From assembly GCA_947311535.1 (NCBI GenBank), contig CAMZLP010000011.1:1-64000 (forward strand): a stretch of DNA of 64,000 nucleotides. Reading direction: 5' to 3'. The DNA comes from an uncultured Deinococcota bacterium (GTDB lineage: Bacteria; Deinococcota; Deinococci; Deinococcales; Trueperaceae). The notes below the pieces were generated by a model that worked only from the letters and a program-made list of their open reading frames with translations, was not told the DNA's origin and made no database searches. Shown here piece after piece: positions 25,613 through 34,976 of this stretch. The first letter of the stretch is position 1, and each line of letters opens with the position of its first letter. The position numbers were made by a program, and so were the translations under genes.

Positions 25613-28273
25613 CTAGTTTTTGGTAGCTTTCTTTTTAACGGCTTTTTTAGTGCTTTTCTTGGCAGTTGCCTTCTTTGCCGTAGCTTTTCTTTTTGTAGTT
25701 TTTCGTTTAGTGGCTCTTTTCTTTGGCTTTTTAGTTCCTTTAGCCTCTTCACGCTCGGCTATAAGTATTAGGGCTTGTTCCAAGCTAATATCTTCAATCG
25801 TTTGGTCTTTTTTCAAGCTAGCATTAGTTTTTTGATGCTTTACATAAGGCCCATAACGCCCATCACGGACATCAACCTCTTCATTAGTGTCAGGGTGCAA
25901 ACCCAATACCCTTAAGGGTTTATTTTTATTTTTCTTTTGATTTATTAATTCAAGTGCTCGTTCTAAGCTTATAGTCAACAAATCTTCATCTTTAGGAATA
26001 GATGCAAAAATACGTTTTTCTTGCACATAAGGCCCAAAGCGGCCGATATGAGCTTTTATAGTTTCTGAGTTTTCTGGGTTTTCACCTAAGATTCTTGGCA
26101 ATGAAATTAGCTCAATTGCTTTTTTTGCATCAACATCTTCAGGCTCTAAACCCTGAGGCAATGAAATCCTTTTTGGTTTTTTAGTCTCATCTTCGCCAAG
26201 TTGTAAATAATGACCATAAGGACCTTTACGCAAAAGAATAGGCTCATCAGTTTCTGGGAATTTTGCTACTACTTCTGATAATCTACCCTCTACAATTAAT
26301 TTTGCCAAATACTCTTGGTCAATTTCTGATGGTGCTATTTTATCAGGCATACTAGCGGTTTTAATTTCACCATCTATTTCACCCTCAACATATGGACCAT
26401 AGCGTCCAACCCGAATTACAAAGTCGCCCCATTTTTTAAAGCTTATTTCCGAGGTAGCCCGCGCATCAATTGCATCTAAACCACCTTCGACTCGAGCTTT
26501 TAAACCATTTTTACCAAAATAGAAATCTTTTAAATAAGGTACAGCCTTTAAGCTGCCGTCAGCAATATCATCTAATTTTTGCTCCATCAGAGCTGTAAAA
26601 TTAGTATCAACTAGTCGGTCAAATTGGTTTTCCATTAGCTTAGTTACAGCAAAAGACATAAAGGTAGGCACTAACTGATTGCCAGATTTATAGCTATAAT
26701 TTCGGCGTAAAATTGTGTCAATAATGCTGGCATAAGTACTAGGTCTACCGATACCTTCTTTTTCTAATAGCTTAATTAAACTAGCCTCTGTAAATCTAGC
26801 AGGTGGTTTTGTCTCATGGCCAGAAGCAGCAATATCTTTGCATTTTAAATTTTCATTTTCTTGCAGTTTTGGTAATGGCTGTTCTTGGTTGTCAAGTGCT
26901 TGGTTGGGGTCATCACTGCCTTCAACATAGGCTCTAAAAAAGCCTGGGAAAATTGTGCTTCTTCCGCTAGCTCTAAATCGTGCATCTCCTACCAAAATTG
27001 TGGCGGTAGTAAATTTCAATTTTGCATTTTGCATCTGCGAAGCTACTGTACGCTTCCATATTAAATCATAAAGCTTTGCTTCTATAGCAACTAAGTTTAA
27101 TTCTTCGGTAGTTTTCATATCCTTGCCTGCGGGCCTTATTGCTTCGTGGGCTTCTTGGGCATTTCTAGATTTTTTACTATATACTCTTGGTTTTTCGGGT
27201 AGGTAATCTTTACCATAGCGATTTAAAATAGCCTTGCGGCTAGCTTCTATAGCTTCTTGTGATAAATTTGTAGAATCTGTACGCATATAAGTAATAAGCC
27301 CATTTTCATAAAGGTTTTGAGCCGTACGCATAGTATCTCGAGCTGATAGATTTAATTTCCTACTAGCTTCTTGTTGCAAGGTAGAAGTTGTAAAAGGTGC
27401 ACTTGGTGAACGGCTGTTAATTTTTTCTTCGATTTTTGTTATTTGCCAAGTCTTATTAGGTAATTCTTGGGCAAGTTTTCTAGCATCATTTTGTTCTAAA
27501 ATTAAAACGTCTTTGCCATTTTTTAAATTAGTTTTTAGTTTACCTGTGTCAGGGTCAAAATCTCGCCCACTTGCTAGCCTTATATCGTTTAAATGAGTCA
27601 TAACGGCTTCAAAGGTTTCTGAGTTTTTTTCAAGCTGGGCTTTTAAATCCCAATAGCCAGCAGGTAAAAAAGCTAGGCGTTCTTTTTCACGGTTTACCAT
27701 AAGCCTAACCGCAACACTCTGCACTCTGCCGGCAGAAAGCCTAGGTGCAATTTTGCGCCATAATAATGGGCTTATACTATAACCCACTAATCTATCTAAT
27801 ATTCGCCTAGCTTCCTGAGCATCTACTAAATCTTTGTCAATCTCTCGGGTATTTTCTAATGCATTTTCTATAGCCTCTTTGGTAATCTCATGAAAAACCA
27901 TGCGTTTTACAGGTACTTTGGGCTTTAGCAGTTCTAGTAAATGCCAACCGATAGATTCACCTTCACGATCTTCGTCAGTTGCTATATACAGTTCATCAGC
28001 ATTTTTTAGGGCAGATTTTAAATTATTTACAGTTCTTTTTTTACCGCTAGATATGATATAGATAGGTTTAAAGCCATTTTCGACATCTACACCAAGTTGC
28101 GACCACTTATGTTCTTTATATTTTTTAGGGATTTCGGCAGCCTTGGCAGGTAAATCTCTAACATGTCCCATGCTTGCTTCAATTCTGAAGTCTTTAGCTG
28201 GTAAGAATTTTCTAATAGTTTTTGCTTTTGTTGGTGATTCTACAATAACCAATCTTTTTAAGTTTTTTGGCAC
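25613..28273 (-). CDS. topA: DNA topoisomerase I
   Basis: TopA relaxes negative supercoils. The 886-residue protein starts at GTG 28273 with a GGGAGAT Shine-Dalgarno. It has the Toprim domain (IVESPTKAKTIRKFL; DEDREGESIGWHLL), the catalytic tyrosine in GLITYMRTDSTNLS, and PTFMSFAVTKLME. The C-terminus has no four-cysteine zinc fingers; instead come several repeated GRFGPYVQ-type (topoisomerase C-terminal repeat) segments. After these comes a tail of about 40 residues that is mostly Lys, Ala, Thr and Arg, like histone H1 C-termini. Such a tail would bind DNA nonspecifically. Confidence 0.96.
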   Translation of the reverse strand: MPKNLKRLVIVESPTKAKTIRKFLPAKDFRIEASMGHVRDLPAKAAEIPKKYKEHKWSQLGVDVENGFKPIYIISSGKKRTVNNLKSALKNADELYIATDEDREGESIGWHLLELLKPKVPVKRMVFHEITKEAIENALENTREIDKDLVDAQEARRILDRLVGYSISPLLWRKIAPRLSAGRVQSVAVRLMVNREKERLAFLPAGYWDLKAQLEKNSETFEAVMTHLNDIRLASGRDFDPDTGKLKTNLKNGKDVLILEQNDARKLAQELPNKTWQITKIEEKINSRSPSAPFTTSTLQQEASRKLNLSARDTMRTAQNLYENGLITYMRTDSTNLSQEAIEASRKAILNRYGKDYLPEKPRVYSKKSRNAQEAHEAIRPAGKDMKTTEELNLVAIEAKLYDLIWKRTVASQMQNAKLKFTTATILVGDARFRASGRSTIFPGFFRAYVEGSDDPNQALDNQEQPLPKLQENENLKCKDIAASGHETKPPARFTEASLIKLLEKEGIGRPSTYASIIDTILRRNYSYKSGNQLVPTFMSFAVTKLMENQFDRLVDTNFTALMEQKLDDIADGSLKAVPYLKDFYFGKNGLKARVEGGLDAIDARATSEISFKKWGDFVIRVGRYGPYVEGEIDGEIKTASMPDKIAPSEIDQEYLAKLIVEGRLSEVVAKFPETDEPILLRKGPYGHYLQLGEDETKKPKRISLPQGLEPEDVDAKKAIELISLPRILGENPENSETIKAHIGRFGPYVQEKRIFASIPKDEDLLTISLERALELINQKKNKNKPLRVLGLHPDTNEEVDVRDGRYGPYVKHQKTNASLKKDQTIEDISLEQALILIAEREEAKGTKKPKKRATKRKTTKRKATAKKATAKKSTKKAVKKKATKN

Positions 28274-28470
28274 GTTTATAATCTCCCTATCGAGGGTTTA
28301 TTATAAAGAATGATTTGCTTATGTCAAGCTTTCTAGCTTGCTTATTAAGTTATTTTAGTCTGTTTTGCTATTTTTATTTACTTCTCTAAAAGACTAAAAT
28401 AACTTAGCATGGTTAATAAATCTAATTAACTTGTGGTCAATTATTAGTAAGATGAAATATTGGAGGAGAT

Positions 28471-29505
28471 ATGAAACGAATATTCAGCTTATTGATAATA
28501 ATGTTTTTGCTAAGTTCTTGACCAGGGGCGCCGCTGAGTTGGCATGTAAACTTATTAGATAAAATAGACAAGAAGACTGGTAGTTTTGATATAGATTTGC
28601 CTTTTAGTGGCGGTGAGTTTGATATTTTACCTTTTGTTGGTACTAATAAAACTGGTGCATATAAATTTAATGCCCCACTAGGAGTTATTCCATTTCTGAC
28701 CTTGTCTGCTATTGCCATTCCGGTGGATTACTCTGATCAAACAATATCTGCAAAGTTAACAGCAGCTACTATTAGTTATCAATTAAAACTGGCTCGAATT
28801 GGTGACATCAGTGGTCAATTAAAAATCCAAGCCTTTTTGATAACTACCGATGGTGATATTACTGCAACTAGCAGCAAACTAGGTGATGAGCTTGTTTATG
28901 ATTTGTCAAAGACCCAAGAGGTATTTGACCGAGATGTAGTTTTAAGCTCTGAGCAATTAACGGCTATAAATGAAAAACAATTGAAGATTGCCTTTAAAGT
29001 GAGTGGCAGCTTAAGAGTACTAACTGCTGGTGAAGTTGGGCTTAGTTATGAATTGCAAAAGCTTTCTCTTAAAAATATCAAGCTTGCCATAGATGAAAAA
29101 CTACCTAACAAAAACGGTGAAATTGCTGACTTTAGTGATGCAGATAAAATTACACCACAGGTTGTTGGACTAAGGCTAGACTATCTGCTCGAGCTAATAC
29201 ACAATGGGGATTTTGCTGGTAAGGTTTCTGTGCAGATATTCTTAGCTCCAGTTGATGAAACAGACGTTTTTCAAGAAAAATATAAATTTGGTTCTGCCCA
29301 AGATATTGATTTATCTAAAAATGCTCAAGATATAAAGGCTAATGCAAGTATTAATCAGTTGCAGCTTGCAGCTGCCAGAAAAGACCAGAAATTAAAATAT
29401 GCTATGCAAATAATTGGCGATGTTGGTATAAATAAGGGTGGTAAAATAAGATTTGATTATAAAATTAAAAAACTAGACTTAACTGCATATTTTACAATTT
29501 TATAA
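28471..29505 (+). CDS. Putative lipoprotein with in-frame TGA at the lipobox position
   Basis: A strong Shine-Dalgarno (GGAGGAG) precedes ATG 28471, which opens MKRIFSLLIIMFLLSS, then TGA (28519-28521), then PGAPLSW and the remaining open frame to 29505. The first 16 residues are a lipoprotein signal, and the stop sits exactly where the lipobox cysteine should be; the LEA-like lipoprotein at 50514 has MKRLF...LLSSC. Without the stop the protein would be 344 residues. The body is beta-rich with two similar halves (LDYLLELIHNGDFAGKVSVQ parallels SYQLKLARIGDISGQLKIQ), perhaps related to LEA-type domains. If translation can start only after the stop, the first ATG in frame is at 28675 and earlier GTG/TTG codons are few. 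Function unknown. Confidence 0.55.
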
Positions 29506-29520
29506 AATTAAAAATAAATA

Positions 29521-29550
29521 AAAAAGCCCTTTCAATAAAAGGGCTTTTTT
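29521..29550. terminator. Bidirectional rho-independent terminator
   Basis: GCCCTTT (29526-29532) and AAAGGGC (29538-29544) form a 7-bp stem flanked by A-runs on the left and T-runs on the right, so it works in both directions. It separates the lipoprotein gene and the end of the complex III operon, which converge here. Confidence 0.9.
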
Positions 29551-29569
29551 ATTAAGCTTAAGTAAAATA

Positions 29570-31303
29570 CTAGGGTCTTAAGCTTAGCACCTCTTCGGAG
29601 CTTAAACCTAGCTCACGATAGGCTTTTATTTCTTCAGGGCTATAAGCTTTAAAATCTTTGGCTATGCTTGGGTTATCCCAAGAGCTTAAAACATGGTTTA
29701 ATACGCCAGCAATTTGCTCATCGCTTAGATGGGCCCAAGCAGGCATTGCACCATTATAGCTTTGACCATCAACTTCTATTGCACCGCTTATCCCTGTTAT
29801 GACAGTAAGAGCCAAATAGTCTCTATTGGTATTATAAAGATTGGCAGCATTCTTATTTAAGGCAGGAAAAGCCCCTGGAATACCGTTGCCATTTGCTTGA
29901 TGACAGGCACTGCAATTGTTATAAGCAGATTCGCCGATTTCTTGCCAATCAAAAGCTGCAGCTGCTACGGTTGTTTCCGTTGCAGTAGATAGAGCAGCTT
30001 CTGTCGTTGTTTGGTCAGTTGCTGATGCTGTAGCAGATATTGATCTTAGCTTTAAAACATCATCAAAACTGAGGTCTTTTGAACGTATTGCAGCTACTTC
30101 ATCAGCGATATATGGCTCTATGCCTGTGGCGTTATCCCAATTGCTGATAATATGGTTTATGACATCAGCAATATCATTATCTGATAAATGTTTCCAAGCA
30201 GGCATTGCCCCATTATAAGTTTGGCCATTTACATCAATTTCACCCATTAAGCCAAATAAAACGGCAGAAGGTAGGTAATCACGATTATTTTTAGCATAGT
30301 TTACAACATTGCCGGCCAAAGGCGGAAATGCACCAGCTATGCCTTTACCAGTTGCTTGGTGACATGAGGCACAATTGCCATCATAAACAGCCTGACCATT
30401 AGCTGATAGCTCTGCTGTTGTAGTTGTAGCTACGGTTTCAGTGGCAGTTTCGGTAGAAGTAGATAAAGCTGTTTCGGTATTAGTTTCTTCTACAACTGCT
30501 TCCTCAACAACTGCTTCAGTAGCAGTTTCGGTAGAAGTGGATAAAGTTGTTTCGGGATTGGTTTCTTCAACAACGGCTTCAGTTGTTACTGATTCAGCAG
30601 CTTTTTTAGATCTTAAATCTAAGATATCGCTATTGCCAAGATTTTTGGCACGGATAACGGCAATTTCGTCAGGAGTATATTTTTCAATACCTGTTGAGTC
30701 ATCCCATGCACTGATAACATAATTTATCACCGCAGAGATTTCATTATCTGATAAATGTTTCCAAGCAGGCATTGCCCCATTATAAGTTTGGCCATTTACA
30801 TCAATTTCACCCATTAAGCCAAATAAAACGGCAGAAGGTAGGTAGTCACGATTGTTTTTGGCATGGTTAATAGCGCTAGCTGCTAAAGGTGGAAATGCTC
30901 CTGGAATGCCAGCACCTGTGGCTTGGTGACAAGAAGCACAATTAGACTTGTAAACATCTTCGCCACTGACCTCAGTATTGCTATCTGTTGTGGATGGGCT
31001 CGAGCCTAGATTAGCATTAGCCAAAACTTCATCAAAACCACGTTCCGATACAATATCCATTGCTAAATCAATTGGTATTGCAACCGTACCATCTTCATTA
31101 TTATGATAGTTATTAAGCTGCTCTTTTGCTGCTTCAACTAATTGCTCTTGTAAGCTTGTATCTAAACTAACAAATTTACCCTGAGGCCTTGCTGAGGCTA
31201 GTAATAATATGCCAATAAGAGCAGCTATCATACCTATAGCACTTAATATAAACATAAGACGGGTGGTTTTTGAGCTTATTAAATAGTCTTTAGTTTTAGC
31301 CAT
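29570..31303 (-). CDS. Membrane-anchored tri-haem cytochrome c
   Basis: The 577-residue protein has one N-terminal membrane helix (residues 15-38) and three class I cytochrome c domains with CASCH, CASCH and CSACH haem sites. Each has a probable axial Met in GAMPAW. Thr/Glu/Ser/Ala-rich linkers join the domains. Domains 1 and 2 are nearly identical over a stretch that is exact at the DNA level, and all three resemble the cytochrome domain fused to oxidase subunit II. It overlaps actF by 8 bases at the end of the alternative complex III operon, so it is probably the electron carrier between that complex and the ba3 oxidase. Confidence 0.9.
   Translation of the reverse strand: MAKTKDYLISSKTTRLMFILSAIGMIAALIGILLLASARPQGKFVSLDTSLQEQLVEAAKEQLNNYHNNEDGTVAIPIDLAMDIVSERGFDEVLANANLGSSPSTTDSNTEVSGEDVYKSNCASCHQATGAGIPGAFPPLAASAINHAKNNRDYLPSAVLFGLMGEIDVNGQTYNGAMPAWKHLSDNEISAVINYVISAWDDSTGIEKYTPDEIAVIRAKNLGNSDILDLRSKKAAESVTTEAVVEETNPETTLSTSTETATEAVVEEAVVEETNTETALSTSTETATETVATTTTAELSANGQAVYDGNCASCHQATGKGIAGAFPPLAGNVVNYAKNNRDYLPSAVLFGLMGEIDVNGQTYNGAMPAWKHLSDNDIADVINHIISNWDNATGIEPYIADEVAAIRSKDLSFDDVLKLRSISATASATDQTTTEAALSTATETTVAAAAFDWQEIGESAYNNCSACHQANGNGIPGAFPALNKNAANLYNTNRDYLALTVITGISGAIEVDGQSYNGAMPAWAHLSDEQIAGVLNHVLSSWDNPSIAKDFKAYSPEEIKAYRELGLSSEEVLSLRP
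30174..30277 (-). repeat. 104-nt exact repeat, copy in cytochrome domain 2
   Basis: This segment is identical, by eye, to 30741-30844, with similarity continuing on both sides. The period is 567 bases (189 codons), one cytochrome domain plus linker. Confidence 0.85.
30741..30844 (-). repeat. 104-nt exact repeat, copy in cytochrome domain 1
   Basis: Partner of the segment at 30174-30277. The Thr/Glu-rich linker DNA (about 30421-30610) also contains similar units, so the region is a plausible site of unequal recombination. Confidence 0.85.
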
Positions 31304-32480
31304 GGTTTTCTACCTCGATTATACCTTCTAGTCGCGGGTCGTTTATAGGAACTATAGGACGAGACTTTAATTGAAAGATATAGCTAGCAACCCAAATTCC
31401 ACCTATTCCTAGAAATAGAGCTAAATCTAGCCAGTGAAAAACAAAACCAATTCTTTCAAATGCTGGAATTATGACATAGAAAGTAAATAGTAGTTGAACA
31501 AAAAATGCCCAGATAGATACAATTCCTAAAGCACTGCGTTTGCGTTTTACCCAACGAGATATTAATATGGCAAGGGTTGCAAAAAAGCCGAAGAATAATA
31601 AGAATAAAGAGACAGATCTCCAAGGCTCTTCAAAACGAACTAAATACCAAGTATTGGTCTCGGTAATATTATTTGACCAAATGATTATTAACTGAGCAAA
31701 GTTTACATAAGCCCAAAAAATAATATAAGCCATTAAAAAGTTACCTAAATCTTGCAAGCGTTTTGTTGTTAATAGTTTATCAATAAGCCCTTCTGTTTTG
31801 GCAATATATATCAGGCTAATAATTACCAGACTTAAGGTCGAAATTGTTTGAATAGTAATAAACATAGTGCCATAAATACCGCTATACCAGACTGGTGTAA
31901 TAGACATACCCCAATCAACAGAAGCTAGGGTCATAGTTACAAAGTAAATTATAAACCAAGGTACAGAACTTTTACCCATTCGCAACTGTAGTTTTTTGGC
32001 ATTCTTTTTATCACTGTCTTGTTGGCTACCTGTTTTAACAAAAAACCAAGCACCCAAAATCCACAAGACAAAATAGATGATAGCCCGAATAATAAACCAA
32101 GTCTGGTTTAAATACTCTGCTTTAGCTGCTACCGTAGGATGAATTGCTAAATAATCTGAGCTGAGCCAAGGATAAAGATGGCTCATACCTAATACGATAG
32201 GCACAAATAGCAAAGCCATGACTGGTAAAACCATCATTGCAGCCTCTAAAGGGCGACGGATGGTAGCTCCCCAAGAGCCACCAGCTATATGCTGAGTTAG
32301 TAAAAGTGGAAAGCCACCAAGTGACAAACCAATCCAAAATAAGTAAGCCAGTAAGTAAGCCTGCATAAAGCTTGTTGTATCATTAAAAGCTCCTAGTGCA
32401 GCGGCTAAAAGACCAACTATGCCTATAATTAGAGCTATTAGTTGAATACGGTTAATACTTGAGATAGAAGCACTATTCAT
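31296..32480 (-). CDS. actF: Alternative complex III subunit ActF
   Basis: ActF is an NrfD-like integral membrane subunit of alternative complex III, which oxidises quinol and reduces cytochrome c or passes electrons to an oxidase. The 394-residue protein has about ten helices, including the typical start LLAYLFWIGLSLGGFPLLL and AGGSWGATIRRPLEAA. It is about as long as other ActF proteins. Start overlaps the actE end by 4 bases. Confidence 0.9.
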   Translation of the reverse strand: MNSASISSINRIQLIALIIGIVGLLAAALGAFNDTTSFMQAYLLAYLFWIGLSLGGFPLLLTQHIAGGSWGATIRRPLEAAMMVLPVMALLFVPIVLGMSHLYPWLSSDYLAIHPTVAAKAEYLNQTWFIIRAIIYFVLWILGAWFFVKTGSQQDSDKKNAKKLQLRMGKSSVPWFIIYFVTMTLASVDWGMSITPVWYSGIYGTMFITIQTISTLSLVIISLIYIAKTEGLIDKLLTTKRLQDLGNFLMAYIIFWAYVNFAQLIIIWSNNITETNTWYLVRFEEPWRSVSLFLLFFGFFATLAILISRWVKRKRSALGIVSIWAFFVQLLFTFYVIIPAFERIGFVFHWLDLALFLGIGGIWVASYIFQLKSRPIVPINDPRLEGIIEVENHG

Positions 32481-33070
32481 TCGCTTGCTCCTTTAAAATT
32501 TGATCTAAACTCAGCAGGAATATCTTCCAAATTGGCACGTTGGCTAAATTGGAGGGCCTTAATATATGCTGATATTGCCCAACGGTCTTCTGGTTGAATT
32601 CGCGATGCATAGCTAAACATACGCCCAAAACCATTGGTCATTGCTCCATAATAATAGCCAACAGGGGCAGCAACTAAGCGCGGCTCTAAGAAAGATGTTG
32701 GTTGGGGCATGCCTTTTTGAACAATTATACCGTCACCAGTGGCTGTGTAGTTATGGCAAGGTGCGCAGTAAATATTAAAACGTTCCTGCCCTCTTAGTAA
32801 TAACTCTTTAGTTAGGGTGACAGGTAGCTCACTGAGCATGCCGTTATCATCTTGGCCTGTTAGAAATGAGCTATCTAAAGCCCCTCTTTCTCTGGACACA
32901 GTACCAGCAATTAATTCACGGTTAGAAGATTGATTAGCAAAATATGGGCTTGCTTCATTGACTTGAAATTTTGGCTGGTCAAACATATTTGCACCGCAAG
33001 CACTAATAAAAAAACTAAGAGCTATTAGTAAACCTATTAAGCTTGATTTTTTGATGAAGACTAAGTTCAT
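32477..33070 (-). CDS. actE: Alternative complex III subunit ActE (lipoprotein cytochrome c)
   Basis: The 197-residue protein has a lipoprotein signal with FISAC as the lipobox. Its mono-haem cytochrome c domain has the CXXCH site in IYCAPCHNYTATGDG, and a likely Met ligand in QKGMPQP. ActE is the mono-haem periplasmic subunit of the complex. It overlaps actD and actF by 4 bases each. Confidence 0.92.
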   Translation of the reverse strand: MNLVFIKKSSLIGLLIALSFFISACGANMFDQPKFQVNEASPYFANQSSNRELIAGTVSRERGALDSSFLTGQDDNGMLSELPVTLTKELLLRGQERFNIYCAPCHNYTATGDGIIVQKGMPQPTSFLEPRLVAAPVGYYYGAMTNGFGRMFSYASRIQPEDRWAISAYIKALQFSQRANLEDIPAEFRSNFKGASE

Positions 33071-33600
33071 AGCTCCACCTCTTCAACATAATTAGGATTT
33101 AGCGATGCCAAAAAATCTTTAGTTTTATTTAAATTGAATTTCTTGTCTTTTGATTCAATGCATAATACAAACTTGTCACCAGTAATATTTTGAGCTTTTT
33201 CCATATTAAATATTGGGTGATAGGGTCTTGGTAGGCCATTGCGACCTAACATAAAAAGCCCAGCTGTAAACGCAGAAAATAAAATCGTAAACTCAAAGGT
33301 GATAATCACAAAGTTAGGCCAACTATTCATCGGCTTACCACCTGCATTTAACGGATAGAAGTAAGTGTTTGCATAATACTGCATAAAAAAGCCAGTAAGT
33401 GCGCCTATAATAGCCATTCCTAAAACTACCCAGCCAAGGCGTGTTTCTTTTTGTCCCAAGGCATTTGGTAAATCTTCGATAGGGAAGGGCACATAGGCAT
33501 CCATATTTTTGTATCCAGCAGAATTAGCTTTTTTTGCAGCTTCAATGATTTCTTCTGGAGAATTGAACTCGGCAGCTAATCCAAAAAGCTCTTTGCTCAT
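33067..33600 (-). CDS. actD: Alternative complex III subunit ActD
   Basis: The 177-residue protein matches the DUF3341 ActD subunit. It has a soluble N-terminus (FGLAAEFNSPEEIIEAAKKA, DAYVPFPIEDLPNALG), then two membrane helices around residues 57-72 and 97-117, and a periplasmic or cytoplasmic tail with NGLPRPYHPIFN. It is a small membrane subunit with no cofactor motif. Overlaps actC by 4 bases. Confidence 0.9.
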   Translation of the reverse strand: MSKELFGLAAEFNSPEEIIEAAKKANSAGYKNMDAYVPFPIEDLPNALGQKETRLGWVVLGMAIIGALTGFFMQYYANTYFYPLNAGGKPMNSWPNFVIITFEFTILFSAFTAGLFMLGRNGLPRPYHPIFNMEKAQNITGDKFVLCIESKDKKFNLNKTKDFLASLNPNYVEEVEL

Positions 33601-34976
33601 GAGTGTACCTCGCTATGTCCATGGCTATTATCATGATGAACAAGTTCTTTCATTTCACTACTTGCTATTGCTGGGAACAAGCGAATAAATAGTAGCCATA
33701 AGGTAAAGAAAACACCAAAGGTTCCAAAATATAATGACCTATCCCAGAAGGTAGCGTGGAAGTCACCCCAAGATGATGGCATAAAGTCAGTGGTTAAACT
33801 TACAATAACGATTACAAAGCGTTCTAACCACATACCAATTGAAACCATTACTGCTATAAAGAACAACCATTTGGTATTTGTACGCACGCTTTTAAACCAA
33901 AGTGGTTGAATCATCAAACCATTGAAGAAAATTAGCAACCAAAATGCCCAGCCATGGTCGCCAAAGACTCTACTCCAATAGGTATAACGTTCAAATTCGA
34001 CACCTGAATACCAACCCATGAAAAGCTCGAGCGCATAGCCATAAAGCACAATCATACCGGTGGCTAGCATCATCTTAGCCGAGTTTTCTAAATGATTCAT
34101 GGTGATTACATGTTTTAAACCATAAGCTTTGCGCAGTGGTATCATTAAAATAAGCACAAAGGCAAAACCTGCAAAGACCGCACCAGCTACAAAGTATGGT
34201 GGTAAAATAGTATTGTTCCACCCAGGTAATTGAGCTACCGAGAAATCAAGGGCAATAGTACTGTGTACAGAAAGTACTAATGGGAATGAAACTGCACCTA
34301 ATATTAGATAAGCACGGCCATAGCGTTGCCAAGCTTTGGCACTGCCAGTCCAACCTAGGCTTAATAAGCCATAAAACCATTGCATAAAACTACCTTTAGC
34401 ACGATCACGTAAGCTTGCAAAGTCAGGAATTAAACCAATGTACCAAAATAGTGCAGAAACACTTGCATAGGTACCAATCGCAAATAAATCCCAATCTAAT
34501 GGGCTTCTAAATTGCGGCCAGAGTCCTTGGGTATTAGGGTATGGGAAAAGCCAATAAAAGACCCAAGGGCGGCCTAGGTGTAAAATCGGGTAAAGACCAG
34601 CATTTACTACCGCAAATAGGGTCATAGCTTCTGCCGCACGGTTAATTGAGGTTCGCCATTGTTGCCTAAAGAGCAATAAGACAGCCGAGATAAGAGTACC
34701 AGCATGGCCGATACCAATCCACCAAACAAAGTTCACAATTGGATATGCCCAAGCGACAGGTTGGTTATTGCCAAATATGCCAATGCCATGGGTGATTAGC
34801 CAGAATACTGAAAATACCCAAAGACCAGCGATTGGCAAGGCGATTGAAAGAGCTATCCACCACCATCTAGGAGTTTTAAACAAGTCTCTTTCTATTGGCT
34901 CAGCTATAACATCATCAATACCAGCATAAGTTTGCCCAGGAACAATGACACGAGTTGTTTCTTTAAATTTTGCCAT
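33597..34976 (-). CDS. actC: Alternative complex III subunit ActC
   Basis: ActC is a ten-helix NrfD-like membrane subunit, believed to carry the quinol-binding site. The 459-residue protein starts with a cytoplasmic segment and contains WWIGIGHAGTLISAVLLLFR, RPWVFYWLFPYPNTQ and SVHSTIALDFSVAQLPGWN, all conserved in this subunit. It overlaps actB by one base and actD by 4. Confidence 0.93.
   Translation of the reverse strand: MAKFKETTRVIVPGQTYAGIDDVIAEPIERDLFKTPRWWWIALSIALPIAGLWVFSVFWLITHGIGIFGNNQPVAWAYPIVNFVWWIGIGHAGTLISAVLLLFRQQWRTSINRAAEAMTLFAVVNAGLYPILHLGRPWVFYWLFPYPNTQGLWPQFRSPLDWDLFAIGTYASVSALFWYIGLIPDFASLRDRAKGSFMQWFYGLLSLGWTGSAKAWQRYGRAYLILGAVSFPLVLSVHSTIALDFSVAQLPGWNNTILPPYFVAGAVFAGFAFVLILMIPLRKAYGLKHVITMNHLENSAKMMLATGMIVLYGYALELFMGWYSGVEFERYTYWSRVFGDHGWAFWLLIFFNGLMIQPLWFKSVRTNTKWLFFIAVMVSIGMWLERFVIVIVSLTTDFMPSSWGDFHATFWDRSLYFGTFGVFFTLWLLFIRLFPAIASSEMKELVHHDNSHGHSEVHS

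Noticed and set aside
28519-28560. Selenocysteine insertion element after the TGA at 28519
   Set aside because: A GC-rich patch follows, but a proper bacterial SECIS hairpin is not evident and Sec as a lipid-modified residue has no precedent that I know of.
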